A stretch of DNA of 64,000 nt from Pseudoips prasinana (taxonomy: Eukaryota > Arthropoda > Insecta > Lepidoptera > Nolidae). Shown here piece by piece: positions 63,928 through 64,000 of this stretch. Position 1 is the first letter of the stretch. The number at the start of each line of letters is the position of its first letter. Made by a program: the position numbers and the translations under genes. Under the pieces are notes generated by a model, which saw only the letters and a list, made by a program, of their open reading frames with translations, searched no databases and was not told where the DNA came from. The DNA lies in the NCBI GenBank assembly GCA_951640165.1, contig OX621253.1, forward strand, positions 31,255,969 through 31,319,968. The letters are read 5' to 3'.

Positions 63928-64000
63928 CGGGAACAATATTCATCCATTTTTGTTTCAATTCCTCGTTTTTGGGAAATCTAGAAAAACGATCCATTAAATA
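63928..64000 (-). CDS. THAP-like exon of a second gene (runs off the right edge)
   Basis: The minus-strand frame is open from the edge and reads MDRFSRFPKNEELKQKWMNI then VP, ending in a donor GTAAAT at 63927-63922. FPKNxELKxKW is the core of a THAP finger (conserved Phe-Pro and Trp). The CxxC half would be in an upstream exon beyond the window. The rest of the finger (C-x2-H, AVPT) should be in a downstream exon that I did not find, so the call is tentative. Confidence 0.5.

Noticed and set aside
1..64000. CRISPR arrays, tRNA, rRNA or operon-like genes
   Set aside because: None found. The direct repeats present are LTRs, minisatellites or duplicated TE blocks, and genes have introns.

Overview
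The window is eukaryotic and almost certainly from a moth or butterfly genome. It carries repeats typical of Lepidoptera: a Helitron end with the GCGACTTCGTCCGCG hairpin, the CCGGCCAAGTGCGA...GACGGACAGACAGACAGA...GGGTTCCG repeat, a GTCCACTGCTGGACAAAGGC SINE-like repeat, R1-clade and CR1/Jockey-group LINEs, and LTR elements. No tRNA, rRNA, CRISPR array or bacterial operon was seen. About 51.7 kb is a pile of transposable elements (TEs). Only the right end carries genes that look like host genes.

Layout: (1) 1-5.54 kb: a BEL/Pao LTR retrotransposon on the minus strand, with an uninterrupted 1652-codon reading frame running off the left edge, a tRNA-Tyr-type primer binding site and the inner end of an LTR. 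(2) 6.9-10.6 kb: palindromes, then a broken Ty1/copia element on the plus strand. (3) 10.8-11.7 kb: LINE remnant. (4) 11.81-14.52 kb: a pogo/Tigger DNA transposon with recognisable ends, inactivated by nonsense codons and an R1-like insertion. (5) 14.7-20 kb: degenerate LINEs. (6) 20-36.4 kb: 'copy A' of a duplicated block. It was later split by a nearly intact LINE (20061-24779), by a 6.8-kb Helitron (24955-31736) that itself swallowed a deleted Ty3/gypsy element, and by an R1 fragment (34376-35345). (7) 36.4-38.1 kb: two LINE fragments. (8) 38.1-42.5 kb: 'copy B' of the same block, still showing the clean empty sites for all three insertions. (9) 44-49.8 kb: LINEs, one carrying a solo LTR whose empty site is in a paralogous copy at 36.5 kb. 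(10) 51.75-62.08 kb: a five-exon minus-strand gene for a 645-residue THAP-domain protein. Its 7.2-kb second intron holds two LINEs and a 3.15-kb terminal-inverted-repeat (TIR) transposon of uncertain superfamily carrying an intron-containing gene. (11) 63.93-64 kb: the edge of what looks like a second THAP gene.

The order of events in the middle can be read directly from paired filled and empty sites. The ancestral LINE-plus-R1 block was duplicated. Copy A then received the CR1-group LINE, the Helitron and the R1 fragment in an order not resolved. The gypsy element entered the Helitron.

The most unusual items are the THAP gene reconstructed from splice sites, the unclassified TIR transposon in its intron, and the nested insertions with exact empty sites.
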